Of a stretch of DNA of 64,000 nt, positions 47,579-59,800 are shown one piece after another. Below the pieces are notes generated by a model, which worked only from the letters and a program-made list of their open reading frames with translations, was not told the DNA's origin and ran no database searches. Position 1 is the first letter of the stretch, and every line of letters starts with the position of its first letter. This DNA is from Polytrichum commune (lineage: Eukaryota > Streptophyta > Polytrichopsida > Polytrichales > Polytrichaceae), in the NCBI GenBank assembly GCA_950295325.1, contig OX485804.1, positions 39,742,001 to 39,806,000 on the forward strand. The letters run 5' to 3'. A program made the translations under genes and the position numbers.

Positions 47579-50500
47579 AATGAACTTGTCACTCTCGTAA
47601 TCCACTTTGCACAAAAATCTAAACACATAATAAAGATGTTTACAATACACCTATTTTCCTTTCTTTCCCAATGCATGAGAGGACATTTTTGTGAAATCCG
47701 AGCATGTGCAATGCGGGATCACGGGTAGATCACTCCATTGTCAAGTTGAACATCACGTGCGACCAAAAAAAATCTTCTTTTGGTAAGTTGCACCACCAAA
47801 ATGGGTCAAAATTTTATCAAATTTTTTTCATGAATAGATATACACAGTACCTATGACATACTTAAAAATGGTAACGAAATTTGATGATTTGTTTTTTTCA
47901 TAAAACATACCGTTTCTAACTAGAATGACACATAATTGAACTAAAAAAATTACTAAAAAAAACAAAGATGACTAAAAATTTCAGAAAACTATTCAAAAGT
48001 TACTATCAATGGTTATGTATATGTAGAAAAAAAATCATAAATTTTAAAATTATATATGGCATGTAATATAGGGGTAGCAAACTTTGTCCGCACGTGGTGT
48101 TCAATTTGACAAGGAGTGATCTACCCGTGTGCGGGATGTCGCCAATTGTGACATGATATGTGATATCATGCTTGGAGACAATGTTGATTATCACTCCAAA
48201 GCCCGGATATGGAATGACAGTGATCCCAACCACATAGTAACCCTCCATGAGTCCGGCGCTCTCCCATTTGTTTTTGTGATCCGCTAGCGGTGCTGTTGGA
48301 TTACGACGCAATGTCTTCCCAAACCTGAATGTAGGGTGGGCGTCCGGGTTTGATGGCATAGAAAAATGCGAGCGAGGGATGGGGAGAGTTGCGATTGTTG
48401 AAAGCCTACGATGAGGGGACAATGCCTCCCTTTGCTGTAGTTGAAATCCAGCATCTTCAAGTGTCAAAACCTCCTCTCGCGATAGATTGGTACCTATCTT
48501 TACCGGCCACGTGTTGGGTACTATAGGCCAGTCCAACACATATTTCTTCTTACTGCCACTCACACAACGTTTGATGTCGTCAGGGCAAAACCAAAATTCA
48601 TACTCCACATTGTTGGGAGAGCGAAATTCCTTCCTGAGCCCTTTGTATGTTGGAGCAGGTGTGTCATGTTTCCCAGTCCCGACTTTGGCATTGCACATAG
48701 TCCCTGTAATGGCCTGCAGTGCCCAACATCGTTTGGCTGAGTTGGGTGGTAATCTTGCAATGTGCCACTTAGAAGCAAAACAATTTGTCTCTAACATGGA
48801 TGTAGTATGAGCCACATCACGAATTGTAGAACTCAATGATTCTTCTATGCGTTGACGAGTTGCTCGGGTGTTGGGACGAGGAATGGAATAGTTCACTTTG
48901 TCGGGTCGATGAGAGTCACAATCAGTATCCGGTGGTAGGTTGAGTTTGCGTTTGGTGGAACCAAAGAGCTCTGACCCTTCCAATACACAATATCTAGTGT
49001 TGACGTCTTCTGCCCCTGGACAAGACTTCATGGCATCGGCCAACATTTTTGGATCTCCACACCTGGCAGCCGCTTTGAGTTTCAAGGATGCCGAATCAAG
49101 ACCTTTACCATCAGACCCCCCTTTCAACCATGTCCGGTAATTTGCAATTTGCATGAAGGCACGGAGCATGTCGTCCACTGTAGCTTCATATAAACAAGTC
49201 ATCTTGTTGCCGGACTGTTGGAGTTGTTTGTTGTGTACAGTCTCTGCAAGGTTGCATGTTGGCATTCCTGCACGCTCTTCTATTGTTATATCCTATGAAC
49301 AACACAGAAAGACAAAGATAAGAAAAACATAAGATATATTACATTGAGTAATGAAGTTTGATATGTACTTACAAGTAGCATATGACCACCCCATTGTCTG
49401 TAACGAAAGTGCCAAAATCCCAACCACTCTGAAAGGCCAAGGATGCCTTCTTCGGAGGCAGCTCCAGATGACAACCACCAAGAACGAATCACATGGTACT
49501 TGGTCTCAGCGTCGTCCATTGTTTTCGCGTCTTTGTAATCATTGCATATTTGTTTGTGTTGAAATTGCAAGGATGGTTTGATATACTTTTGGGTCACCTT
49601 ATCCAAGCTTGCGGACCAATGGAAAAGACATGTACGCTCACGTGCAACCATGGGTAGACTTGGATCACCATCCCCGTAAATCGCCCTCACCGCATTCTAA
49701 TTAGTTTGAGCACTATCAGCCATAAACCCTTTGAAGTTTACGTTTGGTACACCATTTTCTGCCATGACAGCATTCAAATTTTCCCAAAAGAAATTTTGTG
49801 CTGCACCATCTTCAGATTGCATGTCAAAACACGCAATAGTCAACACTTTACAATATCGACTGTCGCACACATGGCAAGCCATGGTTGTCCAGACCTTCAA
49901 ACGTTTGACATGGTCAAATATAATCTATGAATTCTCCATATCCCCACCGACTTGCATCCTCTTCACAAGCTCCACACCACTACCTGGAAGGTCTACAAAC
50001 ATCTTAAAAACAAACACTTTGTCCTTTGACTGCCCTGGGAACCGACTATCATGGACGAATTTGAAAGCAGAGTGGTCTTTGAGCGCCATAATACTATCCA
50101 TAGTTCCCATTCCACTACGCAAAAAACGCTTTGATTCAAATACAAAGTTACGACAATTTGGAGATGCAAGAGTGCTGAATTTGTCCATGACGACCTCTAG
50201 GGATGAACCAACCAAGTGATGGCCTTCGACATTTGCGGGAGATTTGAGAAGGTAATCGGCCAAGAATTGTTTGCTCGCCGCCATAACTATGGCTGAATTT
50301 TTTGTTGTGGGTGTTTTCAATACTTCATTTGCAACGCATTGGTATGCTATGTCCAATGATTCACGGCATGTGCCATTGGCCACAGGGTGATCATGTACAC
50401 CAAGATGAATGCAAGCCCTGGACATTCCAACGGATGTGGAGTGGATGTATATGATTTGAGCATTACACAAAGCAATGCACATAGGTGTGGAACGACATAC

Positions 50501-51480
50501 TTTACACTCGATAGTGGACTTAGTAGGGGGAACAACACCTACAGCAAATGGAATAGCAATTGAACCGGCCCATTCAGTGTTGTTCCGGAGGCCCCCATTG
50601 CAATTCATGTAATCACAGTAGTCATTATGACATTGGAGATGACCAGCACAAGTAGAGCGCCGGAAGGACAGTCCAAAGTCATTTTGGATATTCGTGGTTT
50701 TGGTGGTGCACCAAGGGTGACCGTCGCACATCTTGTCCATGCCGTCCATTGAGCGACCATACGTACTTGGAGCTTTGAGTGCCACAGAAGGCAAGATAAA
50801 CAAAACATCACCATTAAAAGAAGATCTATACTGTCAAAATCAATGGATGCAAGATCGGACTTTGATCTTTTTCTTGACTTTGTCAGCTTCAAGGCATCAA
50901 CCATAGTCAACCCTGTATATGAAGGTGAAGGGTATAGTGGAGGACGTTGAGAAGGTGAGATTTGGAGAACCACCTTATACATAAGACCGCAAGGGGATTT
51001 GGCTACATGTATAGGAAGTTGGGAAGGAGTAGAATGAACACTTCTAAATGGAAATGGCGATGTGTTTGAAAGATCAACAGATGCACAAATGTCATCTTCT
51101 GAATCTGATAGCACAAACACACTATCATCAAGGGGTTCCACCTTAACAGGTGCGATAGAGGGAATTTGAACTGTGGATGTACCGGATTCGTTTGTCAAAA
51201 TGACAGTTGAAACTTGCATCTGAGACTCAGAAAGTCCTATCACCCTATATGAACCAGGTCCTAAGATCCACATAAAACCAACATCAGTTCTATTTTTTGG
51301 AACATAAATCGTTTCATACACCTCTCCATCTGCAGAGTACATCTCATGCTCTAAATACATGGTTCCTATCTGGAGGTTGAATCTCAAACTAAGTAAATCC
51401 TCTTAAACACTCACATGATCATCATCTTGGAGTGGCAAGATGAAGGGAACAAAAGATCCATGAGCTCTAATGGTAGTCAT
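47507..51480 (-). pseudogene. Decayed MULE-type transposase with WRKY-GCM1-like zinc finger and SWIM remnant
   Basis: The coding trace starts at the ATG at 51480 and runs to TAG at 47507-47509. An acidic/Ser-rich N-terminal part is followed by a Cys/His module near 50725-50440 (CDGHPWC, CAGHLQCHNDYC, CKVC, HLGVHDHPV), which fits the WRKY-GCM1 fingers known from MULE transposases. Next come the transposase part (FKGFMADSAQTN; CLFHWSASLDK; WWLSSGAAS; NLAETVHNKQL) and a SWIM-type CTC..CK remnant near 47640-47715. An 80-bp GT-AG intron (49372-49293) keeps the frame. Defects: TAA at 51403-51405, a frameshift near 50815, TAG at 49925-49927 and 49697-49699, a further TAG near 47654, and MITE insertion at 47720-48129. 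MULE transposases move Mutator-like elements; this copy cannot encode one. A domesticated origin is possible but unproven. No terminal inverted repeats were found. Confidence 0.75.
47720..48129 (+). mobile_element. hAT-type MITE, copy 1, 410 bp, inside the transposase pseudogene
   Basis: The ends are CACGGGTAGATCACTCC and GGAGTGATCTACCCGTG. The inverted repeat extends about 42 bp to the cacgtgcg / cgcacgtg block. tgcgggat flanks it at 47712-47719 and 48130-48137, an exact 8-bp target duplication as made by hAT transposases. It has no coding capacity. It splits the transposase frame just before the SWIM cysteines. Confidence 0.9.
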
Positions 51481-52096
51481 AGAAAATCAAAAGAACATAT
51501 GAACAACACATCACAAAAATATGGGGTGAATGTTGCTTTTGTATAGAATTGTGTAAGGAAATGAATGGAAATGAAAACGTGTGATACAATAATGGATGGA
51601 GATGAAAGCGTGTGATACATAGTATCTAATAATACAGAAGTGGAGATAACACAATAATAGTCAGAGAATATTTACGAGCAGGATATACACAAAATGGCGT
51701 CAAAAACTAAAAGTATTGGTAGAATTTTAAAATATATATGTGTGGACTGACGTAGATGTAGAAAAAATTAAAATTGGTTGGAAAAATAAATTATTGATCA
51801 TTATGAATAGAACATAGTAGGTGTGAGAAAATTTTGGCGGATATAACAAAAATAAACACATAATGACAAACGCGTCGAAATATCTCGTTCATTGAACGCC
51901 AATTACAACATGTGATCGTAATATACGCCGGATTTTGTGAGATAGATACATTAGGAGAATAAATGATAGTACCTGATAGAAAACATATCATAGACACCGA
52001 CGATGGTTGACGATGTAGAGAGAACACCCGTGAGGCCGAAGAGAAGACGTAGGAAAGCTTTGTATTTCACTTCCGAGAAAAAGAGGTTCAGACTGA
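51481..52096. other. No gene recognised; upstream of the transposase pseudogene
   Basis: AT-rich DNA that probably includes the former promoter and leader of the minus-strand transposase gene. No distinct signal could be fixed. Confidence 0.35.
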
Positions 52097-52297
52097 GTGT
52101 GGGGAAAGAAGAATGCAAATAAGGAAGGGAAAAGAAATTTGTTGAGTACGGTAGAAGAAACTGTGAAGACACTGGATTTTGATGCGATGGAGGATGATGA
52201 AGGTGCAAAGAGCAAAGAAGATGTAGACGATCGTATATCAGAGTCTGAATTGAAGACGGGTTCAAAGAAGACGACAAACAAAAAGGTAAATCAGTTC
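52097..52297 (+). CDS. Possible charged exon fragment, unassigned
   Basis: A plus-strand frame of about 66 codons rich in Glu, Lys and Asp (DAMEDDEGAKSKEDVDD) ends at a good donor, AAAAAG/GTAAATC. Nothing like it is recognised and no partner exon is found downstream, where the minisatellite begins. It could be the first exon of a lost gene or chance. Confidence 0.2.
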
Positions 52298-52464
52298 AAC
52301 CTTCACATAATTTGATAGTGCATAAGTTGTAAGTTAGGATGGAGAACCTTGTACGTTCTTTCACATGTCATGTAGTAGCAATCTATAGAAGTTATAAATT
52401 GGAAAGGAAAAACCCTATACGTTAATGCACAACAACACATAGTATATAACAGAAATTTAGAAAG

Positions 52465-53305
52465 GCTAGGAGTCAGGAGGAGAACGCACAGGGTTTATAA
52501 GAGCAACTTAGGAGGCGAGAAGTTGGGAGGTAAAACCCTGTACGTTAACGCACAGGGTTTTTAAGAGCAACTTAGGAGGCGAGAAGTTGGGAGGTAAACC
52601 CTGTACGTTAACGCACAGGGTTTTTAAGAGCAACTTAGGAGGCGAGAAGTTGGGAGGTAAAACCCTGTACGTTAACGCACAGGGTTTATAAGAGCAACTT
52701 AGGAGGCGAGAAGTTGGGAGGTAAAACCCTGTACGTTAACGCACAGGGTTTATAAGAGCAACTTAGGAGGCGAGAAGTTGGGAGGTAAAACCCTGTACGT
52801 TAACGCACAGGGTTTATAAGAACAACTTAGGGAGGCCAAAAGTTGGGAGCTAAAAGCCTGTGCGTTAACGCACAGGGTTTGTAATAGCAACTTAGGAAGG
52901 CCAAAAGTTGGGAGGAGAGACCTTGTGTATTAACGCACAGGGTTTGTAAGCGCAACTTAGGAGGCAAGAAGTTGGGAGGAGAAACCCTATGCGTTAATGC
53001 ACAGGGTTTGTAAAAGCAACTTAGGAGGCAAAAAGTTGGGAAGAGAAACCCTGTGCGTTAACGCACAGGGTTTGTAAGCGCAACTTAGGAAGGCCAAAGT
53101 TGGGAGGTAAAACCCTGTGCGTTAACGCACAGGGTTTGTAAGCGCAATTTAGGAAGGCCAAAGTTGGAAGGTAAAACCATGTGCATTAACGCACAGGGTT
53201 TGTAAGAGCAACTTAGGAAGGCCAAAGTTGGAAGGTAAAACCATGTGCATTAACGCACAGGGTTTGTAAGAGCAACTTAGGAAGGCCAAAAGTTGGGAGG
53301 TAAAC
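52465..53305. repeat. 64-bp minisatellite with a palindrome in each unit
   Basis: About 13 units of 62-65 bp. A typical unit is an aaaccctgtgcgttaacgca core completed by cagggttt, then .taagagcaacttaggaggc.agaagttgggaggt. The core from accctgt to acagggt is a perfect 24-bp palindrome in the best units. Left units carry 'gtacg' in one arm, giving one mismatch; right units are perfect or carry other changes. Units on the left are nearly identical, those on the right are more diverged. Confidence 0.95.
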
Positions 53306-53732
53306 CGACTAGGAGAGCCTAAAAGTAAAACAAATATCTATTGTATGAATTTAAATCGATGTTCATAGCGTAGGAGCAAAAAAACTATTCAAAACGGGGT
53401 TAGAATGCAAGAAATGAGAAATATGTCTACTCAAGTATTCATGCAATATGTTATAGGAGCTAGAAAATGACACAAAATAGCATAATTTTTTTTTTGCCCC
53501 GAAACCCAAAATATACGAGGTGGCCCAAAACAGGGAAATAGATAGAAGAATGAGAAAAGAAAATGATTTCAAACCCAAAAAAAATATGAGAAGAATTTGT
53601 ATCCACGGAGATTTAGATAATATAGCATATTTTTGTTTTTTTTTTGGACCCCATTAGCATTTTTTACAAATTTTACAAGTTTTGGCAAATCTACCAATTC
53701 TAAAAAAAAAATCAAAAAATCAAATGCAAGTA

Positions 53733-53859
53733 GACCCTGTGCATTAACGCATAGGGTCTATGCGCTAACGCACAGGCCTTATGCCCTAATGCACAATGGC
53801 CTCAAAGTTGTCAGCGCAGACCCTGTGCGTTAACGCACAGGGTCTACGCTGACAACTTT
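53733..53859. repeat. Palindrome cluster related to the minisatellite
   Basis: Outside the array the same core recurs as ccctgtgcattaacgcatag, ctaacgcacagg and, at 53804-53859, as the centre of a much longer palindrome. The intervening 430 bp (53306-53732) is ordinary AT-rich DNA. Confidence 0.85.
53804..53859. repeat. 56-bp near-perfect palindrome
   Basis: It reads from AAAGTTGTCAGCG outward-in to the GTGCGTTAACGCAC centre and back to CGCTGACAACTTT. The arms differ at a single symmetric pair (C versus A beside the AGACCC arms). It could form a 28-bp hairpin or cruciform. Confidence 0.95.
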
Positions 53860-53904
53860 CTAGTGGCTATGCGGGGCCACAAAGAGCCACGTTAAATATG
53901 GCTG

Positions 53905-54012
53905 CAGGGACGAGTAGTATAAATTGCCACACCCCCAAAGCATTCAGTCTTTTTTCTCTCATCTGTCGGACCTGAGCTCGTCGCTGCAAGCTCTCTCAGC
54001 TACAGATGCAGT
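53905..54012 (+). promoter_or_regulatory. TATA-like promoter candidate
   Basis: gtagtataaattgcc is a good plant TATA box. A pyrimidine-rich initiator-like stretch (cagtcttttttctctcatctg) follows about 35 bp later, and then atgcagtacaag/gtttgt, a short start with a possible donor. No downstream coding exon was recognised, so this may be a remnant promoter. Confidence 0.4.
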
Positions 54013-55936
54013 ACAAGGTTTGTTTGCACTTTCGTGATGACTGGGTAATTGCGCATAATCAAGCGTAAATTGCGGACAGTTTCGGTCGATCGACCCAAAC
54101 TGTCAGCGTGGTTTGGATCGCTCGACCCAAATTGTCAGCGTGGTTGTGATCCATGGAAGTCCAATCTTAAGTTGATCATCACGTTGCTGGAGCAATACTA
54201 TAACAACATGAACCATATTAGGCAACTATGCCCCCAAGTTGGGCCAACACCCGTGGAGGCCCCGCCGATCGGCCTTAGGTGGGTTTGGCTAGCCACACCG
54301 CCTCACCCATATAACCCTCTAGGACTTTGCGCAGGGCCCTTATCCCACCATCAAGCAGGGTTGGGGCCAAGTAGACATTTTCCTTCAGCCGTTGGAGCTA
54401 GAAGCCCTTAGTAGCTTCAGACCAGCATAGCTTCTTCCTACAATCTCTAATTCTTATCAAACAATCACTCTATAAACATCTATTCTTTGCGTAGATGCCA
54501 ATGGACCCCTCACTTGCCTCATCCAGGCACGTATTGATGAAGTCATGGTTGTTCAAACCTTGGCAGTTCCAAACACCACTCCCAGGTCATTGTTGTCCCA
54601 AGGTGTTGTCCCAAGGCAGCAAATTGCCATGTCTCTTAGTTCACACCTCCGCTTGAGGTGTTCTTAAGCATTTTACAATCCGGACGCCATAAGCTATTCA
54701 TAGCCCATGGCTTAACCCTCGTGACTCCTAGTCTCCGTGGGTGGGAGGCATTCCCAACGCATGGGGCCCTCACCCACATTGGGATCACTTGGGCCCTCTC
54801 ACCAATGGCGCCACAAGTCCCAGGTGTCACTCTAGGGTTCTCCTTGTGGTCATGGTGTTTTGGGCACTCCTCATGGAGAGGTGCGCGATAATTAATGATC
54901 CTTACATTAATAATGAAGACAATTGAGATTGAGATCTCTAAAAGCAATCATATTCAAATCAAAAGAAGTTAGGGAGGTTAATACTGTATTAAAATAGACT
55001 TATCATAATACATTAATGAAACATGATATTTCTCAAGCAATTATAAATTTACGTGATGTTACATTGTGAGTCTTCCCAACTATTTTTGCAAAGGAACGAC
55101 TCACAGTGTTCATTAGTAGCAAATTGGGCAAACTTGACCTCGATTTTTTTTTCACTATTGCATGGATTAAGTGGAGTGTCTTCCGGTGAGGGCAAGTTTG
55201 GTGTTGACATTATTCATGGCTTCAAATTGTTGAGCAATTGCCTCCTATGTTGGTGCTTTGGCTAAGCGGAGTGTAGTTTTGTTGGGATCCATGCAATTGA
55301 TGCTACCTTTGTATGGAATAAAGTCTATTTGCCGTTCCAACATGTAGGTGGTTTTGTGTATCCATTCGATGCACACGGTGGCGTTGAGACATTGGATGTG
55401 GCACCATCCGGATTGTTTGTCCTCCACATGGTTGGTGCTGCTCTCGAAGTTTAACTTCTTGAAGGCCATGACTATGGAAGTTTGTGTTCTTTTTGTGGGA
55501 GGTTGTTGGCGACAAGCATGGTACTAATGCAAAGCTCTAACGGTGCGGTCGTTTCTTTATCCCTTGTTTACACAAATCTTCTCGTAGTGGTAAATTAGTT
55601 CATGACTCAAAATGACATCCCAAGCCTCCTCATAAACGAATGTAAGGAATGCAAAGTCTTTAGTGGCGTTGGGTTTCATGAATTCATGTTGCAACTTTTG
55701 TAGTAGCTTTCCTTCACCAACGTGCGGAAGATGCATGAGTGTCTCTTAATGAATCTCCTTTGAGGTGTAGCTAAAGGTTTTGAGCTTGTATGACAAGCTC
55801 GTATATTTTTTTTCTATCTTTCCTATGATCAATTGTCCATCCTCCATTTCCAATGTGAAGGCATAGGTGCCACGAGGAAGAATGACTCCATCTATGTGTG
55901 GCTTCTTAAGGTGGACTTTGATGAAGCCCACCCAAT
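54013..55936. other. No gene recognised; degenerate frames
   Basis: It includes a short direct repeat with gatcg.tcgacccaaa.tgtcagcgtgg at 54085-54145. A minus-strand frame at 55746-55931 is open for about 60 codons and is cut by the MITE that follows. No recognised domain. Confidence 0.35.
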
Positions 55937-55944
55937 ATTTCGAT

Positions 55945-56354
55945 CACGGGTAGATCACTCCATTGTCAAGTTGAACACCACGTGCGGCCAAAAAAAATCT
56001 TCTTTTGGTAAGTTGCACCACCAAAATGGGTCAAAAGTTTATCAATTTTTTTTCATGAGTAGATATACACAATACCTATGACATAGTTAAAAGTGGTAAC
56101 TAAATTTGATGATTTGCTTTTTTCATAAAACATACCATTTCTAACTAGAATGACACAAAATTGAACTAAAACAATTACTAAAAAAAATAAAGATGACTAA
56201 AAAATTCAAAAAAGTATACAAAAGATACTATCAATGGTTATGTATATGTAGAAAAAATATCATAAATTTTAAAATTATATATGGCATGTAATATAGGGGT
56301 AGCAAACTTTGTCCGCACGTGGTGTCAACTTGACAATGAAGTGACCTCCCCGTG
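55945..56354 (+). mobile_element. hAT-type MITE, copy 2, 410 bp
   Basis: Same ends and interior as the copy at 47720. atttcgat flanks it at 55937-55944 and 56355-56362. Its length equals that of copy 1. The right end carries ctccccgtg rather than ctacccgtg. Confidence 0.92.
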
Positions 56355-56826
56355 ATTTCGATATTGCGTTTGAGCCTATGTCTAGAGGGTCAGAGTATTC
56401 CATACCAAGTGAAATCTCCATCTTGTGAATGCTTGCAAGGTAAGCATTCCTTACATCACTCCTATTTATGGTCTTGAAGCCCCTATCAAAGTAGACAATG
56501 ATGTGGCATTCCTTTGATAGGCATGTCTCTTAGTTGATTTCCTCAAGGTGTGGAACTTGAATGAAATGGAAGTGTTGCCCCGGAATTGCATCTGCCCGTA
56601 CATTGAGGTAGTGCTTTTGGACACTCTTGGAAAGGCATGTTGGAGGGTATGAAACTCTATAGCTTTGTTTGGTAGGGTACCTAAACATTCAAACTCATAG
56701 TTAGTGCATTTATCTTTCAATGGCATTTTACCTCTTTTAATTGCAATTGCTTCATGAGTTGAAAAGCCAAGCCACATTTGAGAAACAATGTCGATCCCAA
56801 GGATGGCTCCTCTGCTCCTCATGCAT

Positions 56827-56828
<2 letters not shown>
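56355..56828 (-). pseudogene. Unassigned decayed coding sequence
   Basis: On the minus strand 56466-56828 is open, with words such as SRGAILGIDIVSQMWLGFSTHEAIAI and LGTLPNKAIEFHTLQHAFP that look protein-like rather than random. A related frame may continue at 55931-55746 beyond the MITE. The ILGIDIV stretch recalls a retropepsin-type region, but this is weak. I cannot name a family. Confidence 0.3.

Positions 56829-56863
<35 letters not shown>
56829..56863. repeat. T(35) homopolymer
   Basis: An uninterrupted run of 35 T. On the minus strand this is a poly-A tract, possibly the tail of a retroposed sequence arriving from the right. Length may be affected by assembly error. Confidence 0.85.
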
Positions 56864-56864
<1 letters not shown>

Positions 56865-59800
56865 GGTATGTTGATAAGTGTCGATCTTCATTCTCTATCC
56901 GGTTTTCTTTGTTTGGCGCTTGGTGTGGACTCCTCCAAGTTGATGGTAGTGAAAGCGGCTTATGAGTGTCATTGGCTATCAATGGGACTACTATGAGACA
57001 TGGACTAGCGGAGAGAGCTACTTCCTTGAGCTAGAGATACATTCTCCAACTCTATGTCTAGGTCCTCTTCATTTGTAGTTGTGCCCTCTTCTTTAATTGT
57101 TCCCTTCCGATTCCAGATGGTGGATTGTTTGCCCATGGTAAGATTGATTGGCCCGTGGTCTTGGTGGCACCCAACAAGGTTGCGTTTGAGTAGTTGGAGC
57201 TTGCCTTATGGTTTGGAGTTGGGCCTTGTTTGTTTTGGTGGTTGTTGTGGGTGTGGCGGTTGTTTGTTGAGAGTTGGTTGTTGTTGACTAGTTGAAGGAG
57301 GGTGCATGTATCTAAGTTGGTGCCGGTTGTAGAGCGAACAATCTGCTTGTTGTTGTTCTCCTGAGGTTGCAGCTCAAGTACATGATCCACCAATTCGTTG
57401 TCATTGTTGTTTGTTGGTCACTTGTGGGGCTGCTTAGGCTTGGTGGGGTGTCGAGTTCTAAAGGAGGGATGTCATATGATGGTTTGTTGTTGGGCTTGGC
57501 TAGGTGTGTGTGATGAGTGTGCAGGTGAAGATGCACATTGCTACATGCAAAGCGCCATAGCTAGATAAAATTGAATTTTTCCTAGGAGGTTGCATGAGTG
57601 TTAAGGATGGATGAGTGTTGTTGTGTTTGTTGCAGATGTTGAGTTGTGGGATCTTTGGAGCATAGCGTGTTTGCCAAATTGGTTTTGTTCTTTGTGAGGT
57701 TTTTTTTGTTGTTTTGTGTGTATTTTTGGTTTTTGGTTGTTGGGTTTGCTTTGTGGTTGTATGTGGATAATTTTGTTGTCTTGTTAATGGAGTTTTTGTA
57801 GTTGTGGCAAGGAGCTAGACATCTGGAGGGATTGCATGGTGTAGGATTTGTTGGCTGCTTAGTGGGGGGAAGCATGATCCAAGTATGGAGCTGAAGTCAG
57901 AAGGTATTGCAGTAGTTAGGATGAGGATGTAGTATTGTGGGAAACTTAGTGTAGCTTTCTGGAGCATATTTTATTTTTCGATATAGGGCAATTTATGGCT
58001 CTTTTTGTAACCTCTGAAGGACTTATTGGATGTCAATAGGACTAGAGATAAGATTGCACAAACATATATACATACACAAAGGCATATGAACAATGCTTGG
58101 AGCAAGTTGGTCTGATGCTCTCCTTGCTTTGCATTTTATTGTTATTCTACTTTTTATTGGTATATACAAACAATATGGGATAACTCTTATCCTTATACAA
58201 GGTGGCCAAGGTGGCAATTGACAAAACTGATACAAATATTGTCATTACAATATAGATCAAATTTGAATACATTGGGATAGGAAAACTATAACAATCTATG
58301 ATTCTTCACTTTTGATTTCCTCTCAACTACTACAATATTTTCATACATGTACATCAACATGACAAAAATCAATAGAAATGACACATATAGGCTATGGCCA
58401 TGACATCCAATTGACTGCAAAGATCAATACATTGTATACATCATATGATGACAACTAGTCATTATCTCAACAACGCAGTGGTTTAACCTCGTCTTTAACA
58501 ACTGCGCCAACTCTCTCAATTGCACCTTCATGCTTACAACCTATCGCCTCTATATATCATCGTCACTTTCAATCTTAGTTTTCTAGTCTTTTGCCTATTA
58601 TTCTAAGGGCTTCATTCACTGTACCCCCTAATATTGGATTGCCTTCCTTTTCTTATAGTGTTCTCTCATCTCTTAGATTTTGTTTTAATTTTTTTGATTA
58701 TATCATTGCATTGTGTATGTATCCTCAATGTCATATGCTCTGTCTACTTCTCAATTTATCGCAAGAATTACACATGTAAACCTAGTTTATGGCTCTCATA
58801 ACTTTCAATCTCTCAATGCTTAGCCAACTTGCTAATAAGGCTTAAACATTGTGTATATGACATTGTCAAGGTCACCTTCCACCCTCAGCCTTAGACGGAG
58901 TATCCTGTTGTTGACCGGTTTACACATACATTACTCCTACCCAAATTAGCACTCTTTAGATTCCCATTTTGAAGGTGGACTGATGCATACTAATTCAATA
59001 TGATGTTCTCGTTAAATGAATCTTCGAGGAGTAGGTGCCCCAAGAGGTGCCCTAGGTTTTCAAGTTAATGTTCCCTTAAATCCTAATGTCAAGGTTAAGT
59101 GTTCTTAGAGAAAAACCATTCTTATGTCTAATATCTTGGAGAGTTATTCCAATCTCTTTCATGGTTTGAATGACTTATAATTCTTCTTATTACATTCAGT
59201 ATTTTAATAATGTTTCACTCATAGAGTTATAAAGTTTTGATGGATTTCAAGCATACTCCCTCACTAATGTAAGTTTACTCACTTAGAGAATATTCAAGTA
59301 CAAGATTTTCTCATTCATCATTTCCTAAATGTAACATCAATCTCTTTACATCAAAGTGTTTGAACAATATTCCGGGTATGTTCTAATCTTCCTGTACTTC
59401 CTATACATCTCACGTACTTATCCAAAAGATCCCTTTTTGATAATGGTGAGCATGTTGAGTTCTTAGTTTAAATTTAGTTGGATGATTCTTGATGAATTCG
59501 TTTTGCCCGCTTAGGCTTTTCTCATTTATGTGGGTCCCCTCTTTTCTTCTGAAAACTTCAAGTGCTTGAAGTCCCTTTAGTTCTTCAAAATAACTTGAAT
59601 TTCTTCTTGGGAAGTTTCCTTAACCCGGTTCTTTGTAGGTTTTGTGAAAACCCTTAGTCTTCCGATGTTCTCCACTCTTGCGTCTTCGAAGGTTTTGAGT
59701 AAACCTTTAATCTTCTAAGGTTCGCGAGAACCCTTAGACTTCTTGCCTTCAAATCCTTAGTCTTTTTGTCTTCGAAGAATTTGTCGTTGTGTCTAAACTT

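Noticed and set aside
52465-53305. Array of palindromic repeats that could suggest a CRISPR
   Set aside because: Units are contiguous 64-bp copies with conserved, not unique, spacers, and the surrounding sequence is a plant genome. It is a minisatellite.
57582-57875. Asn/Thr/Lys-rich minus-strand frame
   Set aside because: Produced by G/T-rich strand skew; low-complexity protein without a domain.
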